Source of the DNA: Streptosporangium sandarakinum
Lineage (GTDB): Bacteria; Actinomycetota; Actinomycetes; Streptosporangiales; Streptosporangiaceae
Assembly (NCBI RefSeq): GCF_013409935.1
Contig: NZ_JACCCO010000001.1
Location: 3,906,001 to 3,970,000 of the forward strand
Reading direction: 5' to 3'
DNA: 64,000 bases
A program made the translations under genes and the position numbers. Positions 9,774 through 18,600 of the stretch are shown piece after piece (positions within the stretch are counted from its first letter, which is position 1; the number at the start of each line of letters is the position of its first letter). The notes under the pieces are model-generated. The model saw only the letters and a list, made by a program, of their open reading frames with translations, was not told the DNA's origin and did no database searches.

Positions 9774-10519
9774 GCGACTACTTCGACGAGCTGGCCGCGC
9801 TGCTGCGCGACAGGGGCGTCCCGGCGGAGCGGGTGGCCTCCACGATCGAGGAGCTGGCCGGGCACGTCGCGGAGAGCGGCGCCGACCCGGAGGAGGAGTT
9901 CGGCCCCGTCGCCGCCTTCGCCGACGGCCTCGGCGGGGACACCGGGGCCACCGGGGACGACGGGACCGCCGGCGACGAGCGGACGGCCGCCGCCGGGGAG
10001 AGCTGGTCGTGGACGGCCGACATCTTCGCCGACGAGCGGCGGCTCAACGAGTTCGGCGAGCAGGGCTGGGAGGTCGACCGGGTCGACCGGCGGGGAATGT
10101 TCGTCAGCCACCGGGACCCCGAGCGACCGCAGCGCTGGGAGTACCGCCGGGAGACGGTGTGGCCCGAGGGCAGGCGCGCCGTGGCCGAGCGGCTCGCCCC
10201 GGACGGCTGGGAACCCTGCGGCACCTGGTTCCTCTACGAGTACTTCAAGCGTCCCGGGGCCGCCTCGGTGGGCCCGGCGGCCGAGATCGGCTCCCCGCCC
10301 CCGGCGCCCGGCGGGCGGCTGTTCTTCAGCGCGCGGTTCCTGCTGATCCTGGCCGTCTGCGTGCTCCTCGCGGTCGTGAGCATGTGGGCCGTGGCGGGCT
10401 TCGGCGGCTCCGGCGACGACGGCGCCGGGTTCGCCGCCGGCGTGGCGACGGGCGCCGGTGTCGGGGCGGTCGCGGGAGCCGCCGCCGCCCTGTGGAGGCT
10501 CACGCGCCGCGACCGCTGA
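9770..10519 (+). CDS. HAAS-type signalling membrane protein with DUF2812-like region
   Basis: A 249-residue protein. Residues 1-55 resemble the HAAS domain that follows PadR genes (YFDELAALLRDRGVPAERVASTIEELAGHV). Residues ~80-150 resemble DUF2812 (FADERRLNEFGEQGWEVDRVD, then a Trp/Tyr-rich strand). Two hydrophobic segments lie near 183-210 and 218-242, so the N-terminal part is probably cytoplasmic. It overlaps padR by four bases and completes a CPBP-PadR-HAAS operon. Molecular function is unknown; a stress-sensing or modulating partner of PadR is the usual suggestion. Confidence 0.65.
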   Translation: MSDYFDELAALLRDRGVPAERVASTIEELAGHVAESGADPEEEFGPVAAFADGLGGDTGATGDDGTAGDERTAAAGESWSWTADIFADERRLNEFGEQGWEVDRVDRRGMFVSHRDPERPQRWEYRRETVWPEGRRAVAERLAPDGWEPCGTWFLYEYFKRPGAASVGPAAEIGSPPPAPGGRLFFSARFLLILAVCVLLAVVSMWAVAGFGGSGDDGAGFAAGVATGAGVGAVAGAAAALWRLTRRDR

Positions 10520-10660
10520 CCGGCCCGCCTTCCGGCGGTCCGCGCCTCCCGGCTCTTCCGGACGAAGACCCTCCCCGCGCCGTGGCCGGGGAGCCCGGGA
10601 CCGCCGTGGCCGCGAGAGAACCGGCGAAGGCGGTCCACCGTACGGGGCCTCGGGAGCGCG

Positions 10661-11470
10661 TCAGAAGTCCAGCCGGTAGTAGACCGACATCCGCCGCACC
10701 GCCGGCAGACGCCGGGCGACCGCCGCGAGCGTCCGGTATCCCCGGCTCAGCTCGGTGTAGCCGGGGTCGTCGAAGACGCTCTCGGACGCCGTGCACCGCA
10801 GCCCGGGGGCGATCGTCTCCAGCTCCGCGCAGCCGTCGATTCCCCAGTGGAGGGTGGCCCCGGCCTTCCGGACGATCCGGTTGGCCCACTGCATCCGGAC
10901 ACCGAGCCCGCTGAAGCCGTCGAAGACGAACCGCCCGGAGGGGAAGCGGTCCACGACGCGCCGGAAGAGCGCCCGGCCCTCGTCCTCCTCCAGGTACATG
11001 GTCAGGCCCTCGGCGACGACGAGGACCGGCCGGTCGGCGGGCACCTCCTCCAGCCAGGCGGGGTCCGTCACGGATGCGGCCACCAGCTCGTAGCCGTCGC
11101 GCGCCGGGTAGAGCCCCCGCTTGAGATCGATCACGGCGGGCCGGTCCACGTCGTACCACCGCACGCCCGGACCCGGATCGACGCGGTGCACCCGGCTGTC
11201 CAGGCCGCAGCCGAGGTGCAGCACGGTCGCCTCGGGGTGGCCGGCGAGGAAGTCGCGGGTCCAGGAGTCGAGGAACCTGCCCCGGAGCGCGATGGTGACA
11301 TGGTCGCCGCGGCGGACCCCCGTGTCGGCGGGATCGAACTCGATCTCCCGCAGGGCCGCCACGGCCAGCGTGTCACCCAGGATCGGACGCGGCGACCGGG
11401 CGTCCAGGGCCCTGCAGTACAGCGTGGCCAGCATGGTGGCCTCCGCACCGGAAAGGCGCGCCTTCGACAT
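10661..11470 (-). CDS. Class I SAM-dependent methyltransferase, LCM/PCMT-like family
   Basis: A 269-residue methyltransferase of the leucine-carboxyl-methyltransferase-like family often found in actinomycetes (PF04072-type). The SAM motif is VLHLGCGLDSR near residues 81-91, followed by RWYDVDRPAVIDLKR and the acidic VVAEGLTMYL near residue 150. The N-terminus SGAEATMLATLYCRALDARSP is characteristic. Methyl acceptor unknown; small-molecule O-methylation is likely. It is divergent from the amidohydrolase gene across a 120-base region that carries a GATAGT inverted repeat. Confidence 0.86.
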   Translation of the reverse strand: MSKARLSGAEATMLATLYCRALDARSPRPILGDTLAVAALREIEFDPADTGVRRGDHVTIALRGRFLDSWTRDFLAGHPEATVLHLGCGLDSRVHRVDPGPGVRWYDVDRPAVIDLKRGLYPARDGYELVAASVTDPAWLEEVPADRPVLVVAEGLTMYLEEDEGRALFRRVVDRFPSGRFVFDGFSGLGVRMQWANRIVRKAGATLHWGIDGCAELETIAPGLRCTASESVFDDPGYTELSRGYRTLAAVARRLPAVRRMSVYYRLDF

Positions 11471-11532
11471 GGATTCACCGTAACTCCGCTCCCTTCGAGG
11501 CGCGTGGGTGCCCGGGACGATGTTTGACCCAA

Positions 11533-11554
11533 GATAGTTTGACGTCTTACTATC
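11533..11554. promoter_or_regulatory. Inverted repeat GATAGT-N10-ACTATC, candidate MarR operator
   Basis: Two complementary hexamers in the methyltransferase/amidohydrolase divergent region, in unusually AT-rich sequence. The half-site GATAGT-NN-GAC recurs at 13464-13474, just upstream of the MarR gene start. A shared operator for the nearby MarR repressor is plausible. Confidence 0.45.
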
Positions 11555-11590
11555 CGATCGCTAACCAAAAGTGCGAGGCCGAGAAGAGAG

Positions 11591-12805
11591 ATGCCGATGC
11601 GAACCCTCATCCGCGATGTCCGCGTCTTCGACGGTGAACGGACCGTCCCCCGCGCCGACGTCCTGATCGACGGCGCCCTGATCGCCGAGCCCGACGGCCG
11701 CCCGGCGGACGTCGAGATCGACGGCTCCGGCAGGACCGTCCTTCCGGGCCTGATCGACGCCCACACCCACGTCTTCGACGGCGACCTCGCCCAGGCGCTG
11801 ACGTTCGGGGTGACCACGGAGCTCGACATGTTCTGCCTGCCGCAGAACCTCGCCCGGCAGCGGCGGATCGCCGCCGAACGCGACGACGTCGCCGACCTCC
11901 GCAGCGCGGGCGTCCTCGCCACCGCCCCCGGCGGGCATCCGAGCCAGCTCATGGCCGCGGAGGGGATGGCCGCCCTGGGCGACGCGGTCGGGCCGTTCGA
12001 GACGGTGGCGGACGCCGGCCAGGCCCGGGCGTTCGTGGCGGCGCGACTGGCCGAGGGCGCCGACTACCTGAAGATCGCCATCGACGGCGGGACGGTGTCC
12101 GGGACGCCGCTGCCGGTCCTCGGGCCCGACGTGGTGGCCGCCCTGGTCGAGGCCGCGCACGACGCCGGTCTCCAGGCGATCGCCCACGCGGTCACCACGA
12201 AGGACGCCCTCGTCGCCCTGGACGCGGGTGTCGACGGCCTGGCGCACGTCTGCTTCGACGCCGACCCGCTGGACTCCGCGGCCGATGATCTCGCGGCCCG
12301 GATCGCCGCCCAGGGGGTCTTCGTCGTCAGTACGCTGAGCTACTTCGAGGCGATCACCGGCAGCCCCGGCGGCGCGGAACTGATGCGGGACGAGCGCATC
12401 CGGTCGCGGCTGCCGGAACACGCCCGGGTCGCCGGCGACCGCGACACCGACGCCCTCCCGGTCTACTCCGAGGGCGTGGCAGGAGCCCTGCACGCCGCCC
12501 GGGCGCTGCACCGGGCCGGGGTGCCGTTGCTGGCCGGAACGGACGCGACCCCCTTCGCCCCGCTGCACGGCGCCGGCATGCACCGGGAAATGGTGCTCCT
12601 GACCGAGGCGGGGCTCACCCCGGAGGAGACCCTCGCCGCCGCCACCGCCGTACCGGCCCGCTGGTTCGGGCTGACCGACCGCGGGCGGATCGCTCCGGGG
12701 CTCCGCGCGGACCTGGTACTGGTGGAGGGCGACCCGACCGGTGACATCACCGCCACCCGGGCCGTCATCGACGTCTGGCGCCGCGGCGTCCGGCAGTCAC
12801 GCTGA
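11591..12805 (+). CDS. Amidohydrolase family protein (imidazolonepropionase/prolidase-like)
   Basis: A 404-residue metal-dependent hydrolase. The N-terminal beta-sandwich is followed by the metal motif LIDAHTHVFDG (near residues 54-64); a central TKDALVALDAGVDGLAHVCFD stretch carries further His ligands, and LLAGTDATPF gives the C-terminal catalytic Asp. The ending GRIAPGLRADLVLVEGDP is typical of the family. The substrate is probably a cyclic amide, aryl-dipeptide or related compound but cannot be assigned. The start has GAGAAGAGAG upstream. A MarR gene lies convergently downstream. Confidence 0.87.
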   Translation: MPMRTLIRDVRVFDGERTVPRADVLIDGALIAEPDGRPADVEIDGSGRTVLPGLIDAHTHVFDGDLAQALTFGVTTELDMFCLPQNLARQRRIAAERDDVADLRSAGVLATAPGGHPSQLMAAEGMAALGDAVGPFETVADAGQARAFVAARLAEGADYLKIAIDGGTVSGTPLPVLGPDVVAALVEAAHDAGLQAIAHAVTTKDALVALDAGVDGLAHVCFDADPLDSAADDLAARIAAQGVFVVSTLSYFEAITGSPGGAELMRDERIRSRLPEHARVAGDRDTDALPVYSEGVAGALHAARALHRAGVPLLAGTDATPFAPLHGAGMHREMVLLTEAGLTPEETLAAATAVPARWFGLTDRGRIAPGLRADLVLVEGDPTGDITATRAVIDVWRRGVRQSR

Positions 12806-12886
12806 CGGCCGGGCCGGCGTCCGGTCGAGCCGGTGCTCACAAGGGCCGCGTCGCCGGACCGGCACCCACGCGGTCACGCCGACGCT

Positions 12887-12916
12887 GACGGCACCGACGG
12901 CGCCGACGGTGCCGTC
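12887..12916. terminator. Hairpin between convergent amidohydrolase and marR genes
   Basis: Ten-base complementary arms (GACGGCACCG at 12887-12896 and its complement at 12907-12916) around a 10-base loop, placed between the two stops. Likely a bidirectional terminator. Confidence 0.55.
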
Positions 12917-12926
12917 GGCCCCGCGG

Positions 12927-13442
12927 TCATGACGGCGTGCGGGCCGCCAGCATGGCGCGCAGGATCCGGTCGAGCTCGGCGGCGTCCTCCGGCGGCAGGC
13001 CGGCCGCCAGCCGGGCGAGGCCGGCCGCGTGGTCGGTGACCGCGGCGTCGATGACCTCGCGGCCCGCGTCGGTCAGGGCGACGCGGAAGCTGCGGCGGTC
13101 AGCGGGGTCCAGGCTCCGCCTGACCAGCCCCGCGGCCTCCAGCCGGTCGAGTCGGTTGGTCATGCCCGCGCGCGACGTCATCAGCACCGCGGACAGCTCC
13201 GAGGGGATCAGCGTGTACGGCGGGCCGGAACGGCGCAGCGCGGCCAGCACGTCGAACTCGCCCTGCCGCAGGCCGTGCCGCGCGAACACCTCCTCGACCG
13301 CCGCCTCCAGGAGCCGCGTCAGCCGGGAGAGACGGCCGAAGACCCCCATGGCCGACAGGTCGAGGTCGGGCCGTTCCCGGCGCCACTCCTCGATGACCAG
13401 GTCGATCGCGTCCGGAGCTCGTTCCGCCGTCTCACCGCTCAT
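12927..13442 (-). CDS. MarR family transcriptional regulator
   Basis: A 171-residue winged-helix regulator. The dimerisation helices flank the DNA-binding core LRQGEFDVLAALRRSG, then TPSELS-like IPSELSAVLMTSRAGMTNRLDRLEAAGLVRRSLDPADRRSFRVALTDAGR, a classic MarR helix-turn-helix and wing. It probably senses a small phenolic or metabolic ligand. The upstream region contains GATAGTCAGAC, matching half of the inverted repeat in front of the amidohydrolase, so it may control that gene and itself. Confidence 0.92.
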   Translation of the reverse strand: MSGETAERAPDAIDLVIEEWRRERPDLDLSAMGVFGRLSRLTRLLEAAVEEVFARHGLRQGEFDVLAALRRSGPPYTLIPSELSAVLMTSRAGMTNRLDRLEAAGLVRRSLDPADRRSFRVALTDAGREVIDAAVTDHAAGLARLAAGLPPEDAAELDRILRAMLAARTPS

Positions 13443-13734
13443 GAGGCCACTTTATTCGGCACGAGATAGTCAGACCGCGTACCGTCCGTCGCCGGGCACG
13501 GCCCGCGACGGTGACCCTGACACGAGCCCGGCTCTTCGCGGTGAGCAGTGGCGAGCAGCGGTGAGCAGCGGTGGGCGGTGCGGCCGGCTCCGGACAACGT
13601 GAGCCGGCCGCGAGGCGGGAGAGCCGGTCATCGGGCCGCAGAAGTGGAACCGGTGGAATTTCCACGACAATTCACTGAAAACGCATGCGTAACCTTGTTC
13701 GCTCCCCTAACCTCTGCAAGGTCGAAGCGTCCAT
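13443..13734 (+). promoter_or_regulatory. Intergenic region with probable promoters of marR and of the nuclease-ATPase operon
   Basis: 292 bases between divergent genes. The marR-proximal end has the GATAGTCAGAC half-site (13464-13474). A direct repetition of GAGCAGCGGTGAGCAG-like sequence lies near 13540-13575. The final ~70 bases (13665-13734) are distinctly AT-richer and probably hold the promoter of the downstream operon; I cannot fix -35 and -10 boxes. Confidence 0.45.
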
Positions 13735-14937
13735 ATGTCAAAGGAAAACGGCGTGGCGCAGTCGTGGACCGAAGTGCCGATGCGACATGTCGTCCGGGTG
13801 CGCCGAGCGGATTCCGCGCCCGTGGAGGTGCCGGCGGACGCGCTTCCCGAAGGTCTTCCCGCCGTTCTCACCTGTTCCGCAGACCGGGAACGGATCGCCT
13901 GTTCCCCAGGAGGGGAACAGGCCGCCTGTTCGGCCGGCCGGGAACGGGCAGGCCTTTTCGTCGGTGGGGCACGGACCACGAGTGAGATCGTCGGCGCCGT
14001 CCTCGACGAACTGGAGCGGGCCGTCGTCGCACTCTTTCCGGCGTGGCCGCCCGGCGCCGAGGGTGTGGGCGGGGCGGGAGGCGCCGCGGTGCTGGCCGTA
14101 CGGGAGCTCGCCGGGCGGTTGGCGTCCGGCAGGCGCGGCCTCGCCCCCTTCCTGGCCGACCTCGCCGCGCGCTCGCTGACGGATGGAACGTTCCGAAACC
14201 CTCCCCGGACGCCCGCCGAAGTGCGCGCCGCCGGTCTGGCCCTGGCGTACGCCGCGAGCTTCGGGCGTCCATGCGCGGCGATCCTCGTCCGGGTCCCCGA
14301 GGGGCTGTCCTCCGCCGGGGAGGAGAGACTGCTGGGAGCCGGGGAATGGCTCATCCGCCACGGTGACCTGGGGTTCTGGATCACCGGAGCGGGCCCCGCG
14401 GCCCCGGGCCGGATTCCGGTGGTGACCGTGGAGCCGGTGCCGTCACCATCGCGGAGGACGCCACCCGCACGGCCCGCGCCGACCGCGCCACCCGCGCGCC
14501 CCGTGCCGTCTCCGGGCCCCGGACGGTTCCGCGACCCGGGGGAGACGCCCGTACGGCCCGCGCTACCGGCCGGATCCCCCGCCGAAGGGCGCACGCACCC
14601 GGGAAGCCCGGTGGAGTCCGCGCTGGAGCGGGCGCTCGGCTCCTGCGCCTGGGCCGCGGGCCGGGCCTGGAACCAGACGTACCAGCCGAGCCCGCTGACC
14701 GGCCCCATCCGGGTGGACCTGCTGTGGCGGGCGGAGCGCTGCGTCGTCGAACTCGACGGCCCGGAGCACCGCAGCCCGGAGAACCGCGTCAGGGACCGGG
14801 CGCGGGACGCGCGGCTCCGCGGCGACGGCTACGCGGTCCTGCGATTCGACAACGACCGCGTCATGAACGACCTGCCCTCCGTGCTCCGCGAACTGAAGAA
14901 ATTTCTCCAAGCCCGCCGTGGCCCGTCAGAAGGATGA
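13735..14937 (+). CDS. DUF559-type PD-(D/E)XK nuclease domain protein
   Basis: A 400-residue protein whose C-terminal ~120 residues form a Vsr/DUF559-like endonuclease domain: a glutamate-bearing helix (VESALERALGS), then IRVDLLWRAERCVVELDGPEHR, giving the D-x(n)-ExD-like catalytic signature, and a final GYAVLRFDNDRVMNDLPSVL. Residues ~220-300 are a Pro/Ala-rich linker. The N-terminal half is not recognised and contains three 9-residue repeats encoded by a 27-bp tandem repeat. The ATG at 13735 has weak AAGG; an in-frame GTG at 13753 has a better AAAGGA and may be the true start. The next gene begins four bases after the stop. Confidence 0.75.
   Translation: MSKENGVAQSWTEVPMRHVVRVRRADSAPVEVPADALPEGLPAVLTCSADRERIACSPGGEQAACSAGRERAGLFVGGARTTSEIVGAVLDELERAVVALFPAWPPGAEGVGGAGGAAVLAVRELAGRLASGRRGLAPFLADLAARSLTDGTFRNPPRTPAEVRAAGLALAYAASFGRPCAAILVRVPEGLSSAGEERLLGAGEWLIRHGDLGFWITGAGPAAPGRIPVVTVEPVPSPSRRTPPARPAPTAPPARPVPSPGPGRFRDPGETPVRPALPAGSPAEGRTHPGSPVESALERALGSCAWAAGRAWNQTYQPSPLTGPIRVDLLWRAERCVVELDGPEHRSPENRVRDRARDARLRGDGYAVLRFDNDRVMNDLPSVLRELKKFLQARRGPSEG
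13871..13951 (+). repeat. Three 27-bp tandem repeats with internal palindromes
   Basis: Units at 13871-13897, 13898-13924 and 13925-13951, inside the nuclease gene. Each begins CCTGTTC and carries the complementary GGAAC further on, so each unit can fold into a hairpin. They encode three related 9-residue blocks (for example ACSPGGEQA). Confidence 0.8.
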
Positions 14938-14941
14938 GGAC

Positions 14942-15628
14942 ATGCCCGAAACAGGATTCTCGCTTCCGGAAATGTCGGTTCTGGTGGTGCTGATGGCCGA
15001 GGCGGATGGAATTTCCAATCCCGAACTCAAGGAACGTTACGGCCTCAAACTCGACGGCCGATCACGCGAGAAACTGAACGGCCTCAAACTCGTCGAGAGC
15101 CGCAAGGAAGGCCGTGCCTTCGTCCACACCCTGACCGACACCGGCTGGGCCCGGATGGCGGAGATGATCGAGGCGGGCATCCCGCTGCCCAGCGGCTCGG
15201 CCGCGGCGATGTGCCGCGCCCTGCTGACCGGGCTGAGCCGGTTCCTGTCGCGGACCGGGCAGCGGCCGGCCGACTTCTTCCACCCCGGAAGCGACACCGT
15301 CCCCGACACGGCTCCCGGCACTGTGGGGGAGACGGCGGTGTCCGCCGGACCTCCCGCCGCGGAGGCGGACGTCACCGAACGCATCCGCGCCGCCTACGCC
15401 GAACTCGCTCCCGAGGCCGGCGCCTGGGTCGGCCTGGCGCGGCTGCGCCCGCTGCTCGGCGGGTTCACCCAGGCCGAGGTGGACCGCGCGCTCAAGGGGA
15501 TGATCCACCTGCCGGAGGTGAGCATCGTGCCGGAGCACAACCAGAAGGTACTCACCCCCGAAGCCAGAAAAGCAGCGGTGAGCGTCGGTGGAGAGGACAA
15601 GCACCTCATCTCGATCGAGGCGCGATGA
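14942..15628 (+). CDS. Winged-helix protein of the nuclease-ATPase operon
   Basis: A 228-residue protein without a named family that I recognise. Residues 1-80 look like a MarR/PadR-like winged helix: a helix, then ISNPELKERYGLKLDGRSREKLNGLKLVESRKEGRAFVHTLTDTGWARM. A linker rich in Pro/Gly/Thr spans about 115-145. The C-terminal part, ending in MIHLPEVSIVPEHNQKVLT, may be a second winged helix. The ATG at 14942 has AAGGATGAGG upstream, while an in-frame GTG at 14918 overlaps the previous gene. Its stop overlaps the ATPase start (ATGA). It probably reads DNA or bridges the nuclease and the ATPase. Confidence 0.62.
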   Translation: MPETGFSLPEMSVLVVLMAEADGISNPELKERYGLKLDGRSREKLNGLKLVESRKEGRAFVHTLTDTGWARMAEMIEAGIPLPSGSAAAMCRALLTGLSRFLSRTGQRPADFFHPGSDTVPDTAPGTVGETAVSAGPPAAEADVTERIRAAYAELAPEAGAWVGLARLRPLLGGFTQAEVDRALKGMIHLPEVSIVPEHNQKVLTPEARKAAVSVGGEDKHLISIEAR

Positions 15629-18600
15629 GCGGCCGGGAACTGGAGGTCCTCCAGACGCTCAGATTCAACTGGGCAGAAGGGCCGGAGGACGTGTGGAGCC
15701 CATCGGCTTTCCACGTGGAGGGCCTGAACCCGGCGGTGGAGCGCGCAATCACCAGTGGGCTCGATGACGTGGTCGGCGGCGGTGCCGTCAACCCGATCGG
15801 GTTGGTCCTGCGCGGACAGCGAGGTACGGGCAAGACCCATCTGCTCGGCTGGGTCCGTGAGCGGATCCAGCGGGAGGGCGGTTACTTCTTCCTGGTCGGC
15901 CTGCTGGACGCGCGGACCTTCTGGGAGAACACCCTGATCTCCATGCTCGACGGTCTCTCCCGGGACGGCAGTGAGGGCGAGAGCCAGCTCAAGATCCTGC
16001 TGCGGAGACTGTCCGAGCTGACCGGTGTGCCGCGCTGGGTGCAGCGAGAGGTGATCGGAAATCGTGCCGTGACGCGCGATGGACTCGACGCCTTCTCCGA
16101 CGCGCTGCGCCGGTTCAACCCGCACGTCGGGAAGGACGCCAAGGACACTCTGCGTGCCCTCGTTCTGCGCGCGAACACCGACTACCGCGTGCAGGACGTC
16201 GGCGATGGATTCCTGCTCGCGCTCCCAGAGGAAGAACCAGGCGGACGTGCGGCCTGGGGCATCCGGCACCTTCCGAAGACGCCGCAGGAGATCGTCCGGG
16301 ATCTTTCCCGTCTCCTCGCGCTGACCGGGCCGTCAATCATCGCCGTCGACCAGATCGATGTCCTCGTCGCGCAGTCCCCGGTCACCGGTGAAAGTGCGGC
16401 GGCGCACGACTGGCGTGAGCTGATCGTGATCGATCAGGTGGCGGGTGGGTTGATGGCGCTACGCGAGATCACCCGCAGGACCTTGACCATCGTTTCCTGT
16501 CTGGACCAGACCTGGGTTCTCGTCGAGAAGTACGCTACCGGCACCGCTCGTGACAGGTTCCGCGTAATGCCCAGTCTCAAGCCGCTGCCGGATGCCGATA
16601 CCGCTCGTGCCTTGGTCGAGAAGCGGTTCGCCACCAGGTTCGTCGAATCCGGTTTCACCCCGCCTTATCCGACGTGGCCTATACGGACGGCTGCGTTCGG
16701 AGCGGCTGGTGAGTACACCCCGAGGCGACTCCTGATCAAGATTGATGAGCATGTCACAGCTTGCCTGGACGATGGGGAAGCACGTGAGCTGGAATCCTTC
16801 GACCGGACAGCGGATCCGCATCCGGCTCGTGTCCGCACCCCCTCTCGATTTACCGACATCGATACCCGGTTCGCCGAGCTCCGGCAGAAGGCCCATGTGA
16901 CGGACGCCCTGGACGCCGACATCGAGGACGCGGTGATGCCCGCGCTGCTGGCGGCGGGGCTGTCGGCGTGGATCGACGGGCTCGGTGACGCCGGGCGCCG
17001 GTTCAGCGTCGATCCGCCGCCCAGCAAGAGGCCGCCGCTGCACGCCCGTCTCCGGCTCACCCTGGACGAGGAGACCGAGGACGAGGCGCACTGGGCGTTC
17101 CGCGCCATCGCCGCTCCCCACCCGGTGGCCGCGCTGAGCCGTCTGCGCGCCGCAGCGGTGATGGCCGGGCTGACCGCGGAGGTCCCCCGGAGGCGGCTGT
17201 TCGTGCTGCGCGGGATCCCCTGGTCGAAGGGGCCCCGTACGGTCGCCGCCCTCGCCGAGTTCGAGCGGTCGGGCGGCAGGGTGCTGGACGTGGACGACGA
17301 GGACCTCAGGATCCTGGCCGCGCTGCGGGAGCTGTACGCGGAGAACCCGCCGGACCTGCGGGCCTGGCTCGCCGCGCGGCGACCGGCTCAGGAGGTCAGG
17401 CTGCTGGCCGAGACCCTGGGCGACGCCGGGACGGCGCACCCCGGGCGGGTGGCCTCCGAGCCGGTGACCATCGGTTCCGCGGCCCCGGCATCCGTGGTCT
17501 CCGAACCGGCGACCACCGGTTCCGTGGTCCCGGCACCCGTGACCGCCAGGCCCATCGTGACCAGCGGGACCGCCGCCGGGGTCACCGTGATCAGTGGGGC
17601 CACGACCGTCACATCCGCGCTCACCGGGACCCCGCTCACCGCCCCCGCGGCCGACGGACCCGTGACCGGACATGTGGCCAACGGGATCGGGGGCGGCGCG
17701 CCGTACATCCCGCTCGGTGTCACCGTCCTCGGCGGGCGGCCCGTCGGGATCGAGCTGGAGGCGCTCAGGAAGCACGCGGTGATCTTCGCGGGCTCCGGCT
17801 CGGGCAAGACCGTCCTCATCCGCCGTCTGGTCGAGGAGTGCGCGCTCCAGGGCGTCTCGGCGATCGTGCTCGACCCGAACAACGACCTGGCGCGGCTCGG
17901 GGACGGCTGGCCGGAGCCGCCGGAACGGTGGGGCCCCGGGGACGCGGAGAAGGCGGCGGCGTACCTGGCCGCCACCGACGTCGTCGTCTGGACGCCGGGC
18001 CGCGTCGCCGGACGGCCGCTCAGCTTCCAGCCCCTCCCCGACCTGGCGGGCGTCGCCGGGGACGCCGACGAGTTCGCCGCCGCGGTGGACGCGGCCGTCT
18101 CCTCCCTCGTGCCGCGCGCCAAGCTCGACTCCAGGGCGAAAGGGGCACTGATCGGGCAGGCCGTCCTCCGGGAGGCCGTCGCGCACTACGGGCGCGCGGG
18201 CGGGCAGGGACTGCCGGGCCTCATCGAGCTGCTGGCCGACCTGCCCGACGGGGTGAGCGGGCTCGGCGACGCCGGGCGCGTCGCCGCCGGGCTGGCCCAG
18301 ACGCTGAAGGCCGCGATGGTCAACGACCCGCTGTTCGCCGGTGCCGGGACCCCGGCCGACCCCGGTGTCCTGCTCACCCCGCCGCCGGGCAGGCGGGCGC
18401 GCGTGTCGGTGATCAGCTTCGTCGGCCTGCAGTCGGACGAGCAGCGGCAGGGGTTCGTCAACCAGTTGCAGATGGCGTTGTTCGCCTGGATCAGGAGGCA
18501 TCCGGCCGGTGACCGTCCGCTGGGTGGGCTGTTCGTGATGGACGAGGCCCAGACCTTCGCGCCGTCGGGCGCGATGACCCCCTGCACGCGGAGCACGCTG

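Noticed and set aside
15211-15624. A 5' extension of the dual ATPase frame
   Set aside because: It overlaps the winged-helix gene, has low-complexity Arg-rich translation, and the ATG at 15625 sits in an ATGA overlap with the upstream stop.
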